Source: Haloterrigena turkmenica DSM 5511
GTDB taxonomy: Archaea > Halobacteriota > Halobacteria > Halobacteriales > Natrialbaceae
Direction: 5' to 3'
Assembly (NCBI RefSeq): GCF_000025325.1
Contig: NC_013744.1
Location: 248,001 to 312,000, forward strand
DNA length: 64,000 nt
Both the position numbers and the translations under genes were made by a program. Of the stretch, positions 1-8,571 are shown one piece after another. Within the stretch, counting starts at the first letter, position 1, and every line of letters starts with the position of its first letter. A model generated the notes under the pieces. It saw only the letters and a list, made by a program, of their open reading frames with translations, did not search any database and was not told where the DNA came from.

Positions 1-436
1 AGGCGCTGTAGCAATTGGGCGACGTGCGGGCTGGTATCCCAGCTTCGATGCGGGCTGATCACCGTGATCAGCGTTCTCGCCTCCTCGGAGGTCATGTGTC
101 CGTTTCGGGCGTAGTCACAGATGAGTCGCGGCGTCGGAACGATGCGTGGCCCCTGGAGAACCGCGTGGATGAGCGGGAAGTTCGTCCACCGAATTCGTCG
201 GTCAGAAAGCCGTCACCGTCGAGTGCGTTCGTGAGGACGATTCCATCGCTCTCTCCGTCGCCGAGGCCGAACGTCGGCCGCGAGTCCGGGGTGTCAGAAC
301 GATTATAGGGGTCCTCGACGGTGTAGTGGTTGCGAGCCGTGAGGACGTTGCTCGCGGCAGCGGCGTGGATGTCCTTATATTGCGTGATGTCGCGGGTGTT
401 CGTCGGACCTGCACGCGGCAGCACTGCCAGTCCCAA
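1..436 (-). pseudogene. PIN-like nuclease family protein, frameshifted remnant
   Basis: On the minus strand one frame reads ...FGLGDGESDGIVLTNAL...DGFLTDEF (down to about base 195). A second frame continues with FPLIHAVLQGPRIVPTPRLI, then SEEARTL and SPHRSWDTSP to the window edge. The second half matches the layout of the intact PIN protein at 26114-26626 (DDGENAAVTLANEL, LCDEFNQLGLIHA, SAADARMLLDEISDARSWD). A frameshift near 190-200 therefore breaks one gene. The N-terminal part with the first catalytic Asp is not seen, and the C-terminus runs off the window. Assignment to the PIN group is inferred from the match to the intact copy. Confidence 0.6.
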
Positions 437-734
437 AAACGGACTGTCGGTTATCGGAGTTCGTGGGGTTCGTCAGCGAGTAGTTTCAGCGCCAGAAGCG
501 AATGACCAATAAGCGAGCGGGACAGACTCTGAGAACCCACAGTCTTCGAGGAAACTATCTCGAATACTGAGTGACTACCAAAGACTTTCCCGAAGGTCTA
601 ATGCCCGGGAACGGAATCCCGGCGATGATACCCATTGAGGGGACAGAACCAACCTAATCCCCACCTACACACCCGAAATGCCTTTCTGCCGGACTGCGTC
701 TTATTTATCGCCGCAGTAACGCTTTACCCCGCAT
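437..734. other. Intergenic, no gene seen
   Basis: About 300 bases without a convincing reading frame on either strand and without a strong repeat. It lies between the PIN-like remnant and the 3' end of the symporter gene. Confidence 0.5.
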
Positions 735-2039
735 CTAGTCATCGCTAGAGACGATATTTCCACTGCCCGCTGATTTCTGCGTCCAGACGCCGTTGTCCAA
801 GTCGATCGCGTCGTTCCATTTGCCTACGACAGTCGAAACCGCGAGGTCACCGGTCACGTTGTTCATCGTCGCGATACGACCGAGGATCGGGTCGACACCG
901 GCGACGAATCCGACCACCGCAAGCGGAAGACCGACCTGATTGAGTACGACGGTGAGCATGACAATCCCTGCTCCGGGGACGCCGGCGGTGCCAATGCTGA
1001 TAAGCACGGCGACGACCAGCACGAGTACTTGCTCGGAGAACGCGAGTGGTTGTCCGACCACGTTCGCGGCGAAGACGACGGTAATCGCTTGTCGGATGGC
1101 GGCGCCGTCCATATTTGCTGTGGCACCAACTGGAAGCGCGAACGAGTAGATACGCTCCTTGATACGGAGGTCCTCTTCGGCGTTGTTCATCGTCACTGGA
1201 AGTGTGCCACTCGAGGAGCGGGTGGCGAAGGCGGTCACCATTGCGTCCTTCGCGCCCATGAGGAAGGCGAGCGGCGAGACGTCAGCGACCACGCCCATGA
1301 GAAGCAGTAGATACGTGAACGTGATGTGGATGGCAACTGCGATTGCGACAGCGAGCACGAGTTCACCGAGCGACGAGAACACGCCGATTCCCTCAGTGCC
1401 GATCCCGGCAGCCATGAGGGCGAATACGCCGACCACGCCGTACTCGAGGACGCCACGAACAACGACAAACATCGCTTCGGCTCCGATCTCAAATGCCTCG
1501 AACACTGAGTCGACACGATCCGCGAGTTCATCTTGTTGGGCACGCACGTAGGTGAGCGCGATACCGAAAATGATCACGAAGAAGACGGTCGCGAGCAGGT
1601 TCCCCTCTGCCATTGCAGTGACAGGATTGCTCGGGACGATGCCAAGCACGACCTCGGTGAGTGAGGGGGGTGCCTGGGACTCAGCTTCACCGCCGGTAAA
1701 CTCGACGCCACGGCCGGGTTGAAGGGCGTTCGCGACGGCAAGTCCGATGATGCCTGCGATGGTGGTCGTTACTGCGTAGAGGCCGACAGTTGCTCCCCCG
1801 ATCTTGCCGAGTCGAGCTGGCGATAGCTGGCGGATTCCAGTCAGCAGCGTGAAGACGATGATCGGGATCACCAGCATGTTGAGCAGCCGCAAGAACAGGT
1901 CTCCGAGTGGTTCGACGACCGTCATCTGCTCACCGAATGCGATCCCCGCTGCGGATCCGAGAAGGAACGCGAGTGTGATGCGATAGATCAATGGCACCGA
2001 CCGGTACCGCTGCCATACCGGACCGACTGTCGAGTACAT
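735..2039 (-). CDS. Sodium:dicarboxylate (DAACS/Glt family) symporter
   Basis: 434-residue membrane protein, the usual length for the family, expected to import dicarboxylates or acidic amino acids with Na+. Family marks are the serine-rich hairpin RSSSGTLP (274-281), NMDGAA in the seventh helix (309-314), the second hairpin GTAGVPGAG (350-358) and the last-helix pattern D383, R388, N393, D398 that contacts substrate and sodium in GltPh. At least eight hydrophobic segments are visible. The start is supported by a TATA-like box (tttaaata) about 25-30 bases upstream, which suggests a leaderless mRNA. It stands alone. The exact substrate cannot be read from the sequence. Confidence 0.92.
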   Translation of the reverse strand: MYSTVGPVWQRYRSVPLIYRITLAFLLGSAAGIAFGEQMTVVEPLGDLFLRLLNMLVIPIIVFTLLTGIRQLSPARLGKIGGATVGLYAVTTTIAGIIGLAVANALQPGRGVEFTGGEAESQAPPSLTEVVLGIVPSNPVTAMAEGNLLATVFFVIIFGIALTYVRAQQDELADRVDSVFEAFEIGAEAMFVVVRGVLEYGVVGVFALMAAGIGTEGIGVFSSLGELVLAVAIAVAIHITFTYLLLLMGVVADVSPLAFLMGAKDAMVTAFATRSSSGTLPVTMNNAEEDLRIKERIYSFALPVGATANMDGAAIRQAITVVFAANVVGQPLAFSEQVLVLVVAVLISIGTAGVPGAGIVMLTVVLNQVGLPLAVVGFVAGVDPILGRIATMNNVTGDLAVSTVVGKWNDAIDLDNGVWTQKSAGSGNIVSSDD

Positions 2040-2868
2040 ATGCGCTATCAGGAATTCTCTATTTAAACAGCTATCCTTGTCGTTCGTATTTGAAGCAGTC
2101 TATGACAGCTGTTCGTCCGTAGAAACGGGGGACGAATTGCCTCACAACGGATGGATTCGGCCACCCGTATATTCCCTGTCGCTGGAGGAGTAAAGTCGCG
2201 ATCTCGCAGAAAACGGTTACAATCGCCGATAGATACGTTGCATGAGCACTGCTAGTTCTGGACCTCCTACTTTACCGTCGAGAACTCTCCCGGTCGCGAT
2301 ATCCGGCGAGTTCCTCCGCGAATCGTGCAATTTGCCGAAGCACCTCTGGGGATTGGTCATTGAGTTTCGAAGCGATGCTCATCGCAGGAATGCGCAATTT
2401 CGAGGATGTTGAGGAAGTCCTTCGGATTGGAGTGACGATGGACGTCTTGACTCGAAACAGTCAGCGACTCCGGTAGAGAAATAACACGATATACGAATAC
2501 TGGATATTGAATACGATTAGTACTCACCGGTCAGATTCTGCTGGCCCCCTTCTCCTGCACTCACCGATCCCGTGCGGCGGGGATGTTCTCCGGCGTGCAC
2601 ACGGGAAACCGTCGTACTTGGACTTCTGATCGGCACACCGTCTTGTACGAAACACTGCGGTTCCGGCAACAGCGGATCACGTGGACTCGAGCAACAACAA
2701 GTGACTGTCCATCTTGCGTGTTCCAGAGGGTGTCAGAGAACGATCCGTCTGACGTTCTTTTCACCCAATCTGGAGTGAACTACCGGTTCACTACACTTGC
2801 GTATTGACCAGTTGAGTACAGATCTCCCGGTATTATTTATGACGGCGGCCAACATCCAGTTGTGACAG
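2040..2868. other. 829-base gene-poor region with repeat remnant at its right end
   Basis: No convincing gene on either strand. The right part (2689-2800) is a repeat shared with other intergenic sites of the window and is listed separately. A TATA-like box (gtattatttatg) at about 2832-2843 belongs to the next gene. Confidence 0.5.
2689..2800 (+). repeat. Interspersed repeat B, copy 1
   Basis: Contains ctcgagcaacaacaagtgac, then ctgtccatcttgcgtgttc, then gagggtgtcagagaacgatc and a tail tctggagtgaactac. The first block recurs at 3812-3838, the second at 11688-11712, and the third block plus tail recurs inverted at 25985-26055. The pieces look like ends of a decayed insertion sequence or a non-autonomous derivative, but no transposase goes with them here. 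Confidence 0.6.
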
Positions 2869-3531
2869 ATGCACACGACAAAGGAATTGGATAGTACCTC
2901 GTTCGAGTACCGGGTCGATGGGGACGTGGTCCCCAGAGAGACGGTGATGCCACACGTGACATCGGATGACCGCGTGGGTGTCGTGATGGGAACAGGGGTT
3001 GAGGGGCTTGGTGCTGGTAACTTCGTTCTCTCGTGTGTCACTGCGTTCTACGACTATCTCAGAGAAACCCGCGAAGAAGATTTCTTCGAGTATCCGGACT
3101 ACTATACCTTCCAGACGACCGGCAACCCAGCGGATTACCGGATGCTTGACATATATCCCGACCACAAGAACGTTTCAGTCAACCGTACTGCAGAGCACCT
3201 CTTGCGAGCCATCAACGACCGGGCGATAACGACTCTTCTAGTCCCGAATGAGACAACCAATTCATTTGATTTAGATGATATTACGCTACAGAGTGCTCAT
3301 CGACGAATAGACCACTGCTACGTGTATGCTCCGGACGGTTGTCCGAGTAATGCGGATTTCTCGATACGTCAGCCACGCCAACCAGCAAATGAATGGTTCG
3401 AAACAACTGTCGAGTCGCTAAACGGCGACTCCGAGGTAAGCGTCCCATCATTTGGCTGCGACGACAACTGGATAGTCCAGCAATTCCGGCAGGTCTCGGT
3501 TAAACAAGCCCTTGAACGTCTGCCAATCTAG
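2869..3531 (+). CDS. Hypothetical haloarchaeal protein, 220 aa
   Basis: Acidic soluble protein with no family I recognise. No signal peptide and no long hydrophobic segment. It opens with a conserved-looking block (VGVVMGTGVEGLGAGNFVLS, about residues 36-55) and has four scattered Cys residues, including C202 near the C-terminus. A TATA-like box about 27-35 bases before the ATG suggests a leaderless transcript, which supports this start. It is isolated between repeat-rich intergenic regions, so context gives no function. Codon use and acidity are typical of the surrounding genes, so I take it as a real gene. Confidence 0.65.
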   Translation: MHTTKELDSTSFEYRVDGDVVPRETVMPHVTSDDRVGVVMGTGVEGLGAGNFVLSCVTAFYDYLRETREEDFFEYPDYYTFQTTGNPADYRMLDIYPDHKNVSVNRTAEHLLRAINDRAITTLLVPNETTNSFDLDDITLQSAHRRIDHCYVYAPDGCPSNADFSIRQPRQPANEWFETTVESLNGDSEVSVPSFGCDDNWIVQQFRQVSVKQALERLPI

Positions 3532-4090
3532 AAACTTTCCACAAGAGACACCCTCTGTCTTGATCGATAGATGAGTCCACTGTACTTACCGTTTGTCGGG
3601 TAGTCACAGAGAGGGTATGGGAACGTTCTCTGACACCCTGTATTCCAGCGTATTACTGAACTCGAGTTCACTCATGAACTCGCCAGTAGTAGGTGACTGT
3701 CACTTGCGAGCTTCAGTTCAGTGGGATCCTCCACGAGCGACACAGCGCCGTCTGCGTCGGCCAACACGCGACAGGGGGACTGTCAGACCTAGCGACCAGC
3801 GAATCACCGAACTCGAGCAACAACAAGGGACTGTCACCACGTGCAGACCTCAACGGACACCAGAGACGCCCAAACGACTGAAAACAGCGGCTCTGGTGAA
3901 ACCCTCAACTGGTGACAAGCTTGACACCCTCAGCGATAAGTGCAGGGCAAGCAGTTACCGAAGCGGCTATCGATCTATCCGAACTATGCCAAAAACCGCC
4001 TGCTGAATATAGAGGGTGTATCCATCAATCGGTCCCACTTGACTGACTTCGAGTTCGAAATCGGAAACCAGATTTGCTACGACGAGCCCG
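3532..4090. other. Repeat-rich intergenic region
   Basis: No gene seen. It holds fragments of repeat B (gaacgttctctgacaccctg at about 3621-3640, ctcgagcaacaacaag at about 3813-3828) and, at 3945-4022, a copy of repeat A. It follows the hypothetical gene and faces the 3' end of the methyltransferase operon. Confidence 0.55.
3945..4022 (-). repeat. Interspersed repeat A, copy 1
   Basis: Read on the minus strand it begins ggatacaccctctatattca and ends about 75 bases later in ggtaactgcttgccct. Clear relatives are at 9519-9594 (same orientation) and 54104-54184 (plus strand). I count roughly 80 percent identity to the 9.5-kb copy by eye. The short end consensus GATACNCNCTCTGTATTCAG is found at several more intergenic places. 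Confidence 0.7.
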
Positions 4091-4705
4091 TCACTCGCGT
4101 CGGAGCCGGTACCAATGCTCGTTTGGCGTCAATAGCAATTCGACTGGTTTTGGGGCCGTGAACTGTGACGGCCCCATGTCGGTCACCGTCCAGCCCGGGA
4201 AGGCCGCCTCGATCTCATCTCGGGTCGCCCCTCGCGGCAGCGGTCCTCTCCGCTTGGGATCCCAAACGAGGAGAAGCACGGTAGCATCGGGCCCAGCGAC
4301 CGCATCGACCTCCCGCGCCATCGCCTCGCGCTGTGCTCGGTTCAATCCATGGAAGGTCCCGGTATCGAGCACTAACTGGTACTCGTCGTCGATTCCCGCT
4401 GTTTCGAGCTCCGTCACGTCTCCGAGGACGAGTTCCATCTCGACGTCGGCATCCTCGACCCGGTTACGAGCACGACGTAACACCCTTTCGACGGTGTCGA
4501 TACCCGTGACCTGCCAGCCTCGTTTCGCCAGTTCGATCCCCCAGATCCCGCTACCCGTTCCCACGTCGAGGGCTCGTCCGTAGGGTGGGTCGCGTCCACG
4601 TTCTTCGCGTTCGAACAGGTCGGTGATCGTCTCGACGAACTCCGGATCCTCGATAGCATCTTCCCACGGATGGAAGCCAACCTTGTACGCTAACTCGTAG
4701 TTCAT
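4091..4705 (-). CDS. SAM-dependent methyltransferase, class I
   Basis: 204-residue Rossmann-fold methyltransferase. SAM-binding motif I is ALDVGTGSGIWG (45-56), followed by the acidic loop VTGID (66-70), and VLGDVTEL fits motif II. The methyl acceptor is unknown; the size fits small-molecule enzymes of the Methyltransf_11/25 group. Its ATG overlaps the stop of the upstream alpha/beta-hydrolase gene as ATGA, so the two are translationally coupled. It is the last gene of the operon that starts with the methyltransferase at 5623-6447. Confidence 0.85.
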   Translation of the reverse strand: MNYELAYKVGFHPWEDAIEDPEFVETITDLFEREERGRDPPYGRALDVGTGSGIWGIELAKRGWQVTGIDTVERVLRRARNRVEDADVEMELVLGDVTELETAGIDDEYQLVLDTGTFHGLNRAQREAMAREVDAVAGPDATVLLLVWDPKRRGPLPRGATRDEIEAAFPGWTVTDMGPSQFTAPKPVELLLTPNEHWYRLRRE

Positions 4706-5610
4706 CGCTGCCCTCCATGTTCTCCATCATCGGGAGTCTCGAGCGCGGTGTAGAGTGTTCGCAGGAACACGTCAGGCCGTTCGAGTTTGGGGTCGTCGCC
4801 AGCGTCGTCGATCACGTTCAGCGGCCATCCGTAGCGGGCACTCGCATCTTCGGCGACTCCGAGCCGTATGGCGCGGTCGTCCCGCCCCCAGATCAGGGTC
4901 GTCGGAACCGGGATCCGTTCTAACGTCTCTGACGGGATCATCGGCATCCCCACCTCCTTCATGAGGGTGCGCATGGCAGTCTTCACGCTCGGGGTGCGTG
5001 AACGATCGAGGTGATAGGCCAGGAACGGCTCCCAGGTGTCACCCATCCCCTCGATCAGACCATCCCGATCGAACAGACACTGGCCGAGAAATCTGTGGTA
5101 CGCACGGTCGGTCGGTCGCACGAGGAACCGGAGCAACCCGAACGCGAACCTCGCGGACGGCCGGAACCGACCTAAGCCAAGCGCGTCCACGAGCACGAGT
5201 CGCTGGAGTCGATCACCCCGGTCGCTCGCGAAGCGAGCCGCGATGGCACCGCCGAGCAGATGCCCGATCAGCGTCGGTGGCGTCGGGCAGGTTTGCTCGA
5301 CCAGTTCGCCGAGCCACGTGACCACGGAGTCGGCGTCCAGCGTGCTGTTCGTTACCTCCGACGTGCCATGACCGGGCAGGTCGGGGACGATCACGCGATG
5401 GGTCGTCACCAGTTCCGGGATGACACGCATCCACCAGAACGCGGATTCGCCAGGGCCGTGCAGCAGGACGATCGGCGGACCATCACCGCCCTCCAGAACG
5501 GCGGTCGAAACACCAGCCAGTTGCAGCCGTCGCTCCGTGACAGGAAGTTCGGTCAGCAGCCGCTCCCGAGCGTCCGTCGTTTGTTGGTCCTGTATGGACA
5601 TTGATTTCAT
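4702..5610 (-). CDS. Alpha/beta-hydrolase fold protein lacking the nucleophile serine
   Basis: 302 residues with a complete alpha/beta-hydrolase layout: oxyanion-hole motif LLHGPGES (49-56), DLPGHGTS (77-84) and a strand followed by the nucleophile elbow TLIGHLLGG (113-121). In the family the elbow is GxSxG. Here it reads G-H-L-L-G, so the catalytic serine is replaced by Leu118, and the codon is plainly CTG. The protein may therefore be non-hydrolytic, use another residue, or act as a binding protein. It lies 12 bases after the methyltransferase at 5623-6447 and overlaps the next methyltransferase by four bases. The start could also be the Met four codons later, which would leave a wider gap. 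Confidence 0.8.
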   Translation of the reverse strand: MKSMSIQDQQTTDARERLLTELPVTERRLQLAGVSTAVLEGGDGPPIVLLHGPGESAFWWMRVIPELVTTHRVIVPDLPGHGTSEVTNSTLDADSVVTWLGELVEQTCPTPPTLIGHLLGGAIAARFASDRGDRLQRLVLVDALGLGRFRPSARFAFGLLRFLVRPTDRAYHRFLGQCLFDRDGLIEGMGDTWEPFLAYHLDRSRTPSVKTAMRTLMKEVGMPMIPSETLERIPVPTTLIWGRDDRAIRLGVAEDASARYGWPLNVIDDAGDDPKLERPDVFLRTLYTALETPDDGEHGGQR

Positions 5611-5622
5611 CGGAGTGTCAAC

Positions 5623-6447
5623 TCACTTCGTCCCGATACCGATGTTCACCGAGTTGTTCAACACGGCGGGGCCGCTCCCCCCGGACCGCTCGCGCAGCTT
5701 GTTATCCAGCGCCTTCTGGGCCGCGGCTTTCTGCTCTGCCGTCAGGTCGGCGACCATCTCCGCCCCGATCGGATTGCTGGCGGTCACCCAGTCCCACATC
5801 TGCGTGCCGGACTCGAACTCTAACCGGTGGTTCGCCGTCTCCACGCGGATGTCCGTCAATCCGGCGTCGGCCAGTTCCTCGCGCAGTATCTCGGGATCCG
5901 ATACCTGGAAAGGTAACGGCGGTGGATCCGTCGGGAGGCCCGTGAACTCGGGGACGGCCGTTTTCACCGCGCCGAGGAAGAATCCAAGGAACTCGACCTC
6001 CGAGGGTGGACCCATCGTAACGAGCACCACGCGGCCGCCGGGCTTGGTAACACGCGTCATCTCGCTCAGTCCCCGTGGCAGGTCGGGGAACAGCATGACG
6101 CCGAACTGTGATGCGGCGACGTCGAAGGTGTCGTCTTCGAGGTCGAGGGCCTGGCCGTCCATGACTCGGGCCCCCAGGTTCGTGAGCCCCTCCTCGCGGG
6201 CACGCGCTTCGAGTCGTTCGACCATGGCGGGAGAGATGTCTGTCGCCAGCACCTGCGCCCCCGCGCGAGCCGCCGGAATGCTCAATCCACCACTGCCGGC
6301 CGCAACGTCCAGCATCCGCATCCCCGATCGGAGCCTGGCCCGCTGGAGGGCTGCCTCCGCCAAAGCCATGTTCGATGGCGTTACGTACTCGTCATACCCC
6401 GGGGCGATCTCGGTCCATGCTTCCTGTATTGTTGCTTGTTCGGTCAT
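5623..6447 (-). CDS. SAM-dependent methyltransferase, UbiE-like
   Basis: 274 residues. Motif I MLDVAAGSGGLSIPAA (about 45-60), DISPAMVERL as the acidic loop, DGQALDLEDDTFDVAASQFG as motifs II/III, and a post-motif RVTKPGGRVVLVTMG. This is the general plan of the UbiE/COQ5 and Methyltransf_11 groups. The substrate is unknown; the pairing with hydrolase-fold genes points to a small organic molecule. It heads a three-gene operon. A perfect 7-bp inverted repeat lies 3 bases upstream of its start. The FilR1-type regulator gene 6646-7470 lies just upstream on the same strand. Confidence 0.88.
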   Translation of the reverse strand: MTEQATIQEAWTEIAPGYDEYVTPSNMALAEAALQRARLRSGMRMLDVAAGSGGLSIPAARAGAQVLATDISPAMVERLEARAREEGLTNLGARVMDGQALDLEDDTFDVAASQFGVMLFPDLPRGLSEMTRVTKPGGRVVLVTMGPPSEVEFLGFFLGAVKTAVPEFTGLPTDPPPLPFQVSDPEILREELADAGLTDIRVETANHRLEFESGTQMWDWVTASNPIGAEMVADLTAEQKAAAQKALDNKLRERSGGSGPAVLNNSVNIGIGTK

Positions 6448-6449
6448 GA

Positions 6450-6466
6450 TACCTCAGATTGAGGTA
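6450..6466. promoter_or_regulatory. Inverted repeat TACCTCA-gat-TGAGGTA before methyltransferase operon
   Basis: Perfect 7-bp arms with a 3-base spacer, immediately upstream of the ATG at 6447. The position fits an operator that blocks transcription or translation start. The adjacent FilR1-type regulator is the obvious candidate to bind it; that is inference. A related CTCA/TGAG arrangement occurs at 31005-31021 next to another regulator of the same family. Confidence 0.55.
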
Positions 6467-6645
6467 CGCCGGCAGACCACGTCTAAATGTCCGCTGAAAG
6501 ATTTCATCCCGTGAAGAGCGGCTTCGGTTCTGCGGTAGGGCGGAAATGGTCTGACACGGTGAATCGTCTTGAATGCCCGGTCCACACCGTGATATCCGGC
6601 AAATCGCTGGTCGTTAAACGCGCGCCCACCAGTCGCCGACGCGAC

Positions 6646-7470
6646 CTACGGGAGGAGGTCCGACGGGACCAGCGTCTCGAACGCCTCCGGCCCGACTGGT
6701 TCGGCCTCTCGGCGGACCCGCTCGAAGGTGGAGATGGCCCACTCGCGTGCCTCGGGTGCGTCCGTATCGATCACAGCTGTCAGCGCCCCGGTCTCGGCGT
6801 CGTGACAGCAGATGCCGGCGCGGTCGTCCACGATACCGAGCCCACACCGGTTCCCGTCGGGGAGGTCGTCGTGGACATACACGGTGCAGTTCTCACGGGC
6901 GGCGGCTTCCATGACTCGGTCGGGATTCCACGCGACGGTCCCCTCGAGGGCGGTCGGCGAGTACACGTACTCGAGTTCCATGCCGTCGAGGACAGCCTGG
7001 CAGACCGTCTCGTTGTTAACCGATTTGTAGACGATACTGTCGAACCCGCGCATTCGGCTCGTTCCTTCGATGAGCTGGGTAAGCCGTTCGACGGGTTCGT
7101 ACGGGTATTTCGGACCGGGATAGGAGACAACCGCGTCGGCGAAGAGGTCGGCGGAGAACCCCTCCATCTCCCGCGGGAGCCACTGCCAGACATCGCGTAG
7201 CTTGCGTTCGACCTCCATCGCGTCGCGGAGATCGAGGAATCGATCTGCCACGAACTCGCCGAGCCGTGTCAGTTGGTAGGTCGGGCCGTCCCGGACGATC
7301 CATCGACGATCTTCGAAGTCAGTGAGGATTCGACTCATGGTCGGTGAGGAGGCCCCCGTCGCGGCGCGAAGCTCCCTACCCTCGCGGGGTCCCTCGGTCA
7401 GGCCCTCTATGACACCGATGCGGTGACTCGACCGGGCGAGAAATTCGATTTCTTCGATGGCAGTATCCAT
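6646..7470 (-). CDS. Winged-helix regulator with FilR1-type sensor domain
   Basis: 274 residues. The N-terminal winged helix (about 8-75) includes GRELRAATGASSPTMSRIL as the helix-turn-helix. The rest resembles the FilR1/methanogenesis-regulatory domain: GFSADLFADAVVSYPGP (about 102-118), then EPVERLTQLI, and a CTVYVHDDLP...RCGLGIVDDRAGICC block. Such proteins are DNA-binding regulators thought to sense small molecules. Two further complete relatives (9776-10585, 30138-30977) and a fused C-terminal half (28453-28956) lie in this window. It is divergent from the hydrolase at 7622 and upstream of the methyltransferase operon, so both are candidate targets. Confidence 0.85.
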   Translation of the reverse strand: MDTAIEEIEFLARSSHRIGVIEGLTEGPREGRELRAATGASSPTMSRILTDFEDRRWIVRDGPTYQLTRLGEFVADRFLDLRDAMEVERKLRDVWQWLPREMEGFSADLFADAVVSYPGPKYPYEPVERLTQLIEGTSRMRGFDSIVYKSVNNETVCQAVLDGMELEYVYSPTALEGTVAWNPDRVMEAAARENCTVYVHDDLPDGNRCGLGIVDDRAGICCHDAETGALTAVIDTDAPEAREWAISTFERVRREAEPVGPEAFETLVPSDLLP

Positions 7471-7554
7471 GGTGTGTGTAGGTGTACCACAGTATAATGG
7501 GTATCGGTGCTCATGACCAGTTTAGTGAAGAATACGCATTCTCTATTCAGAGGC

Positions 7555-7602
7555 TCTATTCCCCGTATTTCGGTAGTTTGCGGGGTAGACTTATCGTTGA
7601 GT
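7555..7602 (+). promoter_or_regulatory. Promoter element, first hydrolase
   Basis: CTATTC, three bases, then GTATTTCGGTAGTTTGC, followed by a TATA-like GACTTATCG about 30 bases before the ATG at 7622. The same arrangement (CTATTC, three bases, GTATTTCTGTTGT) occurs before the second hydrolase, and both lie exactly 67 bases before the start codon. This conservation supports both the start choice and a shared regulator. Confidence 0.6.
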
Positions 7603-7621
7603 GCATCGAATGATCATCGCT

Positions 7622-8425
7622 ATGCCGTACGCCCAGTGTAACGGGGCCGACCTCTATTACGAAGACCGCGGCGAGGGCCAACCAATCGTGTTTCTCCACG
7701 GTGTGTTGCACAGTCTGCGGTTTTTCGAGCCACAGTTAGCTGGTCTCTCGGACGAGTACCGCGCGGTCGCCGTCGATTTCAGGGGGCACGGCCGGTCGGA
7801 GAAGACGGAACTGGGCCACACAGTCGCCCAATACGCCCGCGATATTCACACCTTCGTCGAACAACGAGACCTCGATGATGTCGTCCTCGTTGGATGGTCG
7901 TTGGGCGCGCTCGTCTCGTGGGAGTACGTGGATCAATTCGGCACCGAACGGATACGAGGACTGGTCGACGTCGACATGGAAGCATCTCGATTTCAGTGGG
8001 ATGACTACGAGCACGGACTCACCGACCTGGAAGGAATCAAGGACACGCTCGCGTTGGTCCAGGGAGACCGGACGAGCATCATCGAACGCATGACGGAGCA
8101 GGTCTTCAAGGATCCCAGCGCCGAGACGAAAACGTTACAGTTCGACGAGATCTCCCGGACGCCGGCCTCGATCGGGACCGTCATCCTGATCGATGCGGTC
8201 ACACGCGATTACCGACGCGTCCTCCCCGAGATAGATGTTCCCATGTTGGTGTGCGCCGGGGCAGAGGAAGAAACAACACGTGGGACCGTCGCGTCAGTGA
8301 GAAACGTCGTGGATTTCGTCCCAGACGCCCAGTTCGAACTGTTCGAAGACAGCGGCCACGGCCCGTGTTTCGAGGAACCCGAACGGTTCAATTGGGTCAT
8401 GAGCCGGTTCGTCGACTCGATTTGA
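7622..8425 (+). CDS. Alpha/beta hydrolase, copy 1 of a tandem pair
   Basis: 267 residues from the chosen ATG. Oxyanion-hole motif FLHG (24-27), DFRGHGRS (52-59), nucleophile elbow GWSLG with Ser93, and the C-terminal GHGPCFEEPERF carrying the catalytic His. This is the plan of haloperoxidase/esterase-like alpha/beta hydrolases; the substrate is unknown. Met codons also lie 12 and 21 bases upstream. I chose 7622 because the next gene begins the same way (MP..QCNGADLYYED) and because the upstream promoter motif sits at the same distance in both. It is divergent from the FilR1-type regulator. Confidence 0.87.
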   Translation: MPYAQCNGADLYYEDRGEGQPIVFLHGVLHSLRFFEPQLAGLSDEYRAVAVDFRGHGRSEKTELGHTVAQYARDIHTFVEQRDLDDVVLVGWSLGALVSWEYVDQFGTERIRGLVDVDMEASRFQWDDYEHGLTDLEGIKDTLALVQGDRTSIIERMTEQVFKDPSAETKTLQFDEISRTPASIGTVILIDAVTRDYRRVLPEIDVPMLVCAGAEEETTRGTVASVRNVVDFVPDAQFELFEDSGHGPCFEEPERFNWVMSRFVDSI

Positions 8426-8426
8426 A

Positions 8427-8499
8427 AGATACGCGCCCTGTATTCAGTTCCGTCAAGAAAACCCTCAGACTGCTGTAAGAAGCGGCGTGCTGAATACAG
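8427..8499. repeat. Interspersed repeat A relative with 10-bp inverted ends
   Basis: AGATACGCGCCCTGTATTCAG starts two bases after the stop codon of the first hydrolase. CTGTATTCAG (8438-8447) and CTGAATACAG (8490-8499) are perfect inverted repeats 42 bases apart, which resembles a very short MITE-like unit or a transcription-ending hairpin. Confidence 0.6.
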
Positions 8500-8504
8500 A
8501 AGTC

Positions 8505-8546
8505 CTATTCAGCGTATTTCTGTTGTCTTGCCCACTATGATTATCC
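8505..8546 (+). promoter_or_regulatory. Promoter element, second hydrolase
   Basis: CTATTCagcGTATTTCTGTTGT followed by a TATA-like GATTATCC, 67 bases before the ATG at 8572. It matches the element upstream of the first hydrolase in sequence and spacing, so promoter and gene were duplicated together. Confidence 0.6.
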
Positions 8547-8571
8547 CTTAGTACGGTGTATATTCAGCGTT

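Noticed and set aside
5420-6514. 364-codon plus-strand open frame across the methyltransferase and hydrolase starts
   Set aside because: Ser/Pro/Arg-rich antisense product; it covers parts of two genes with strong motifs on the other strand.
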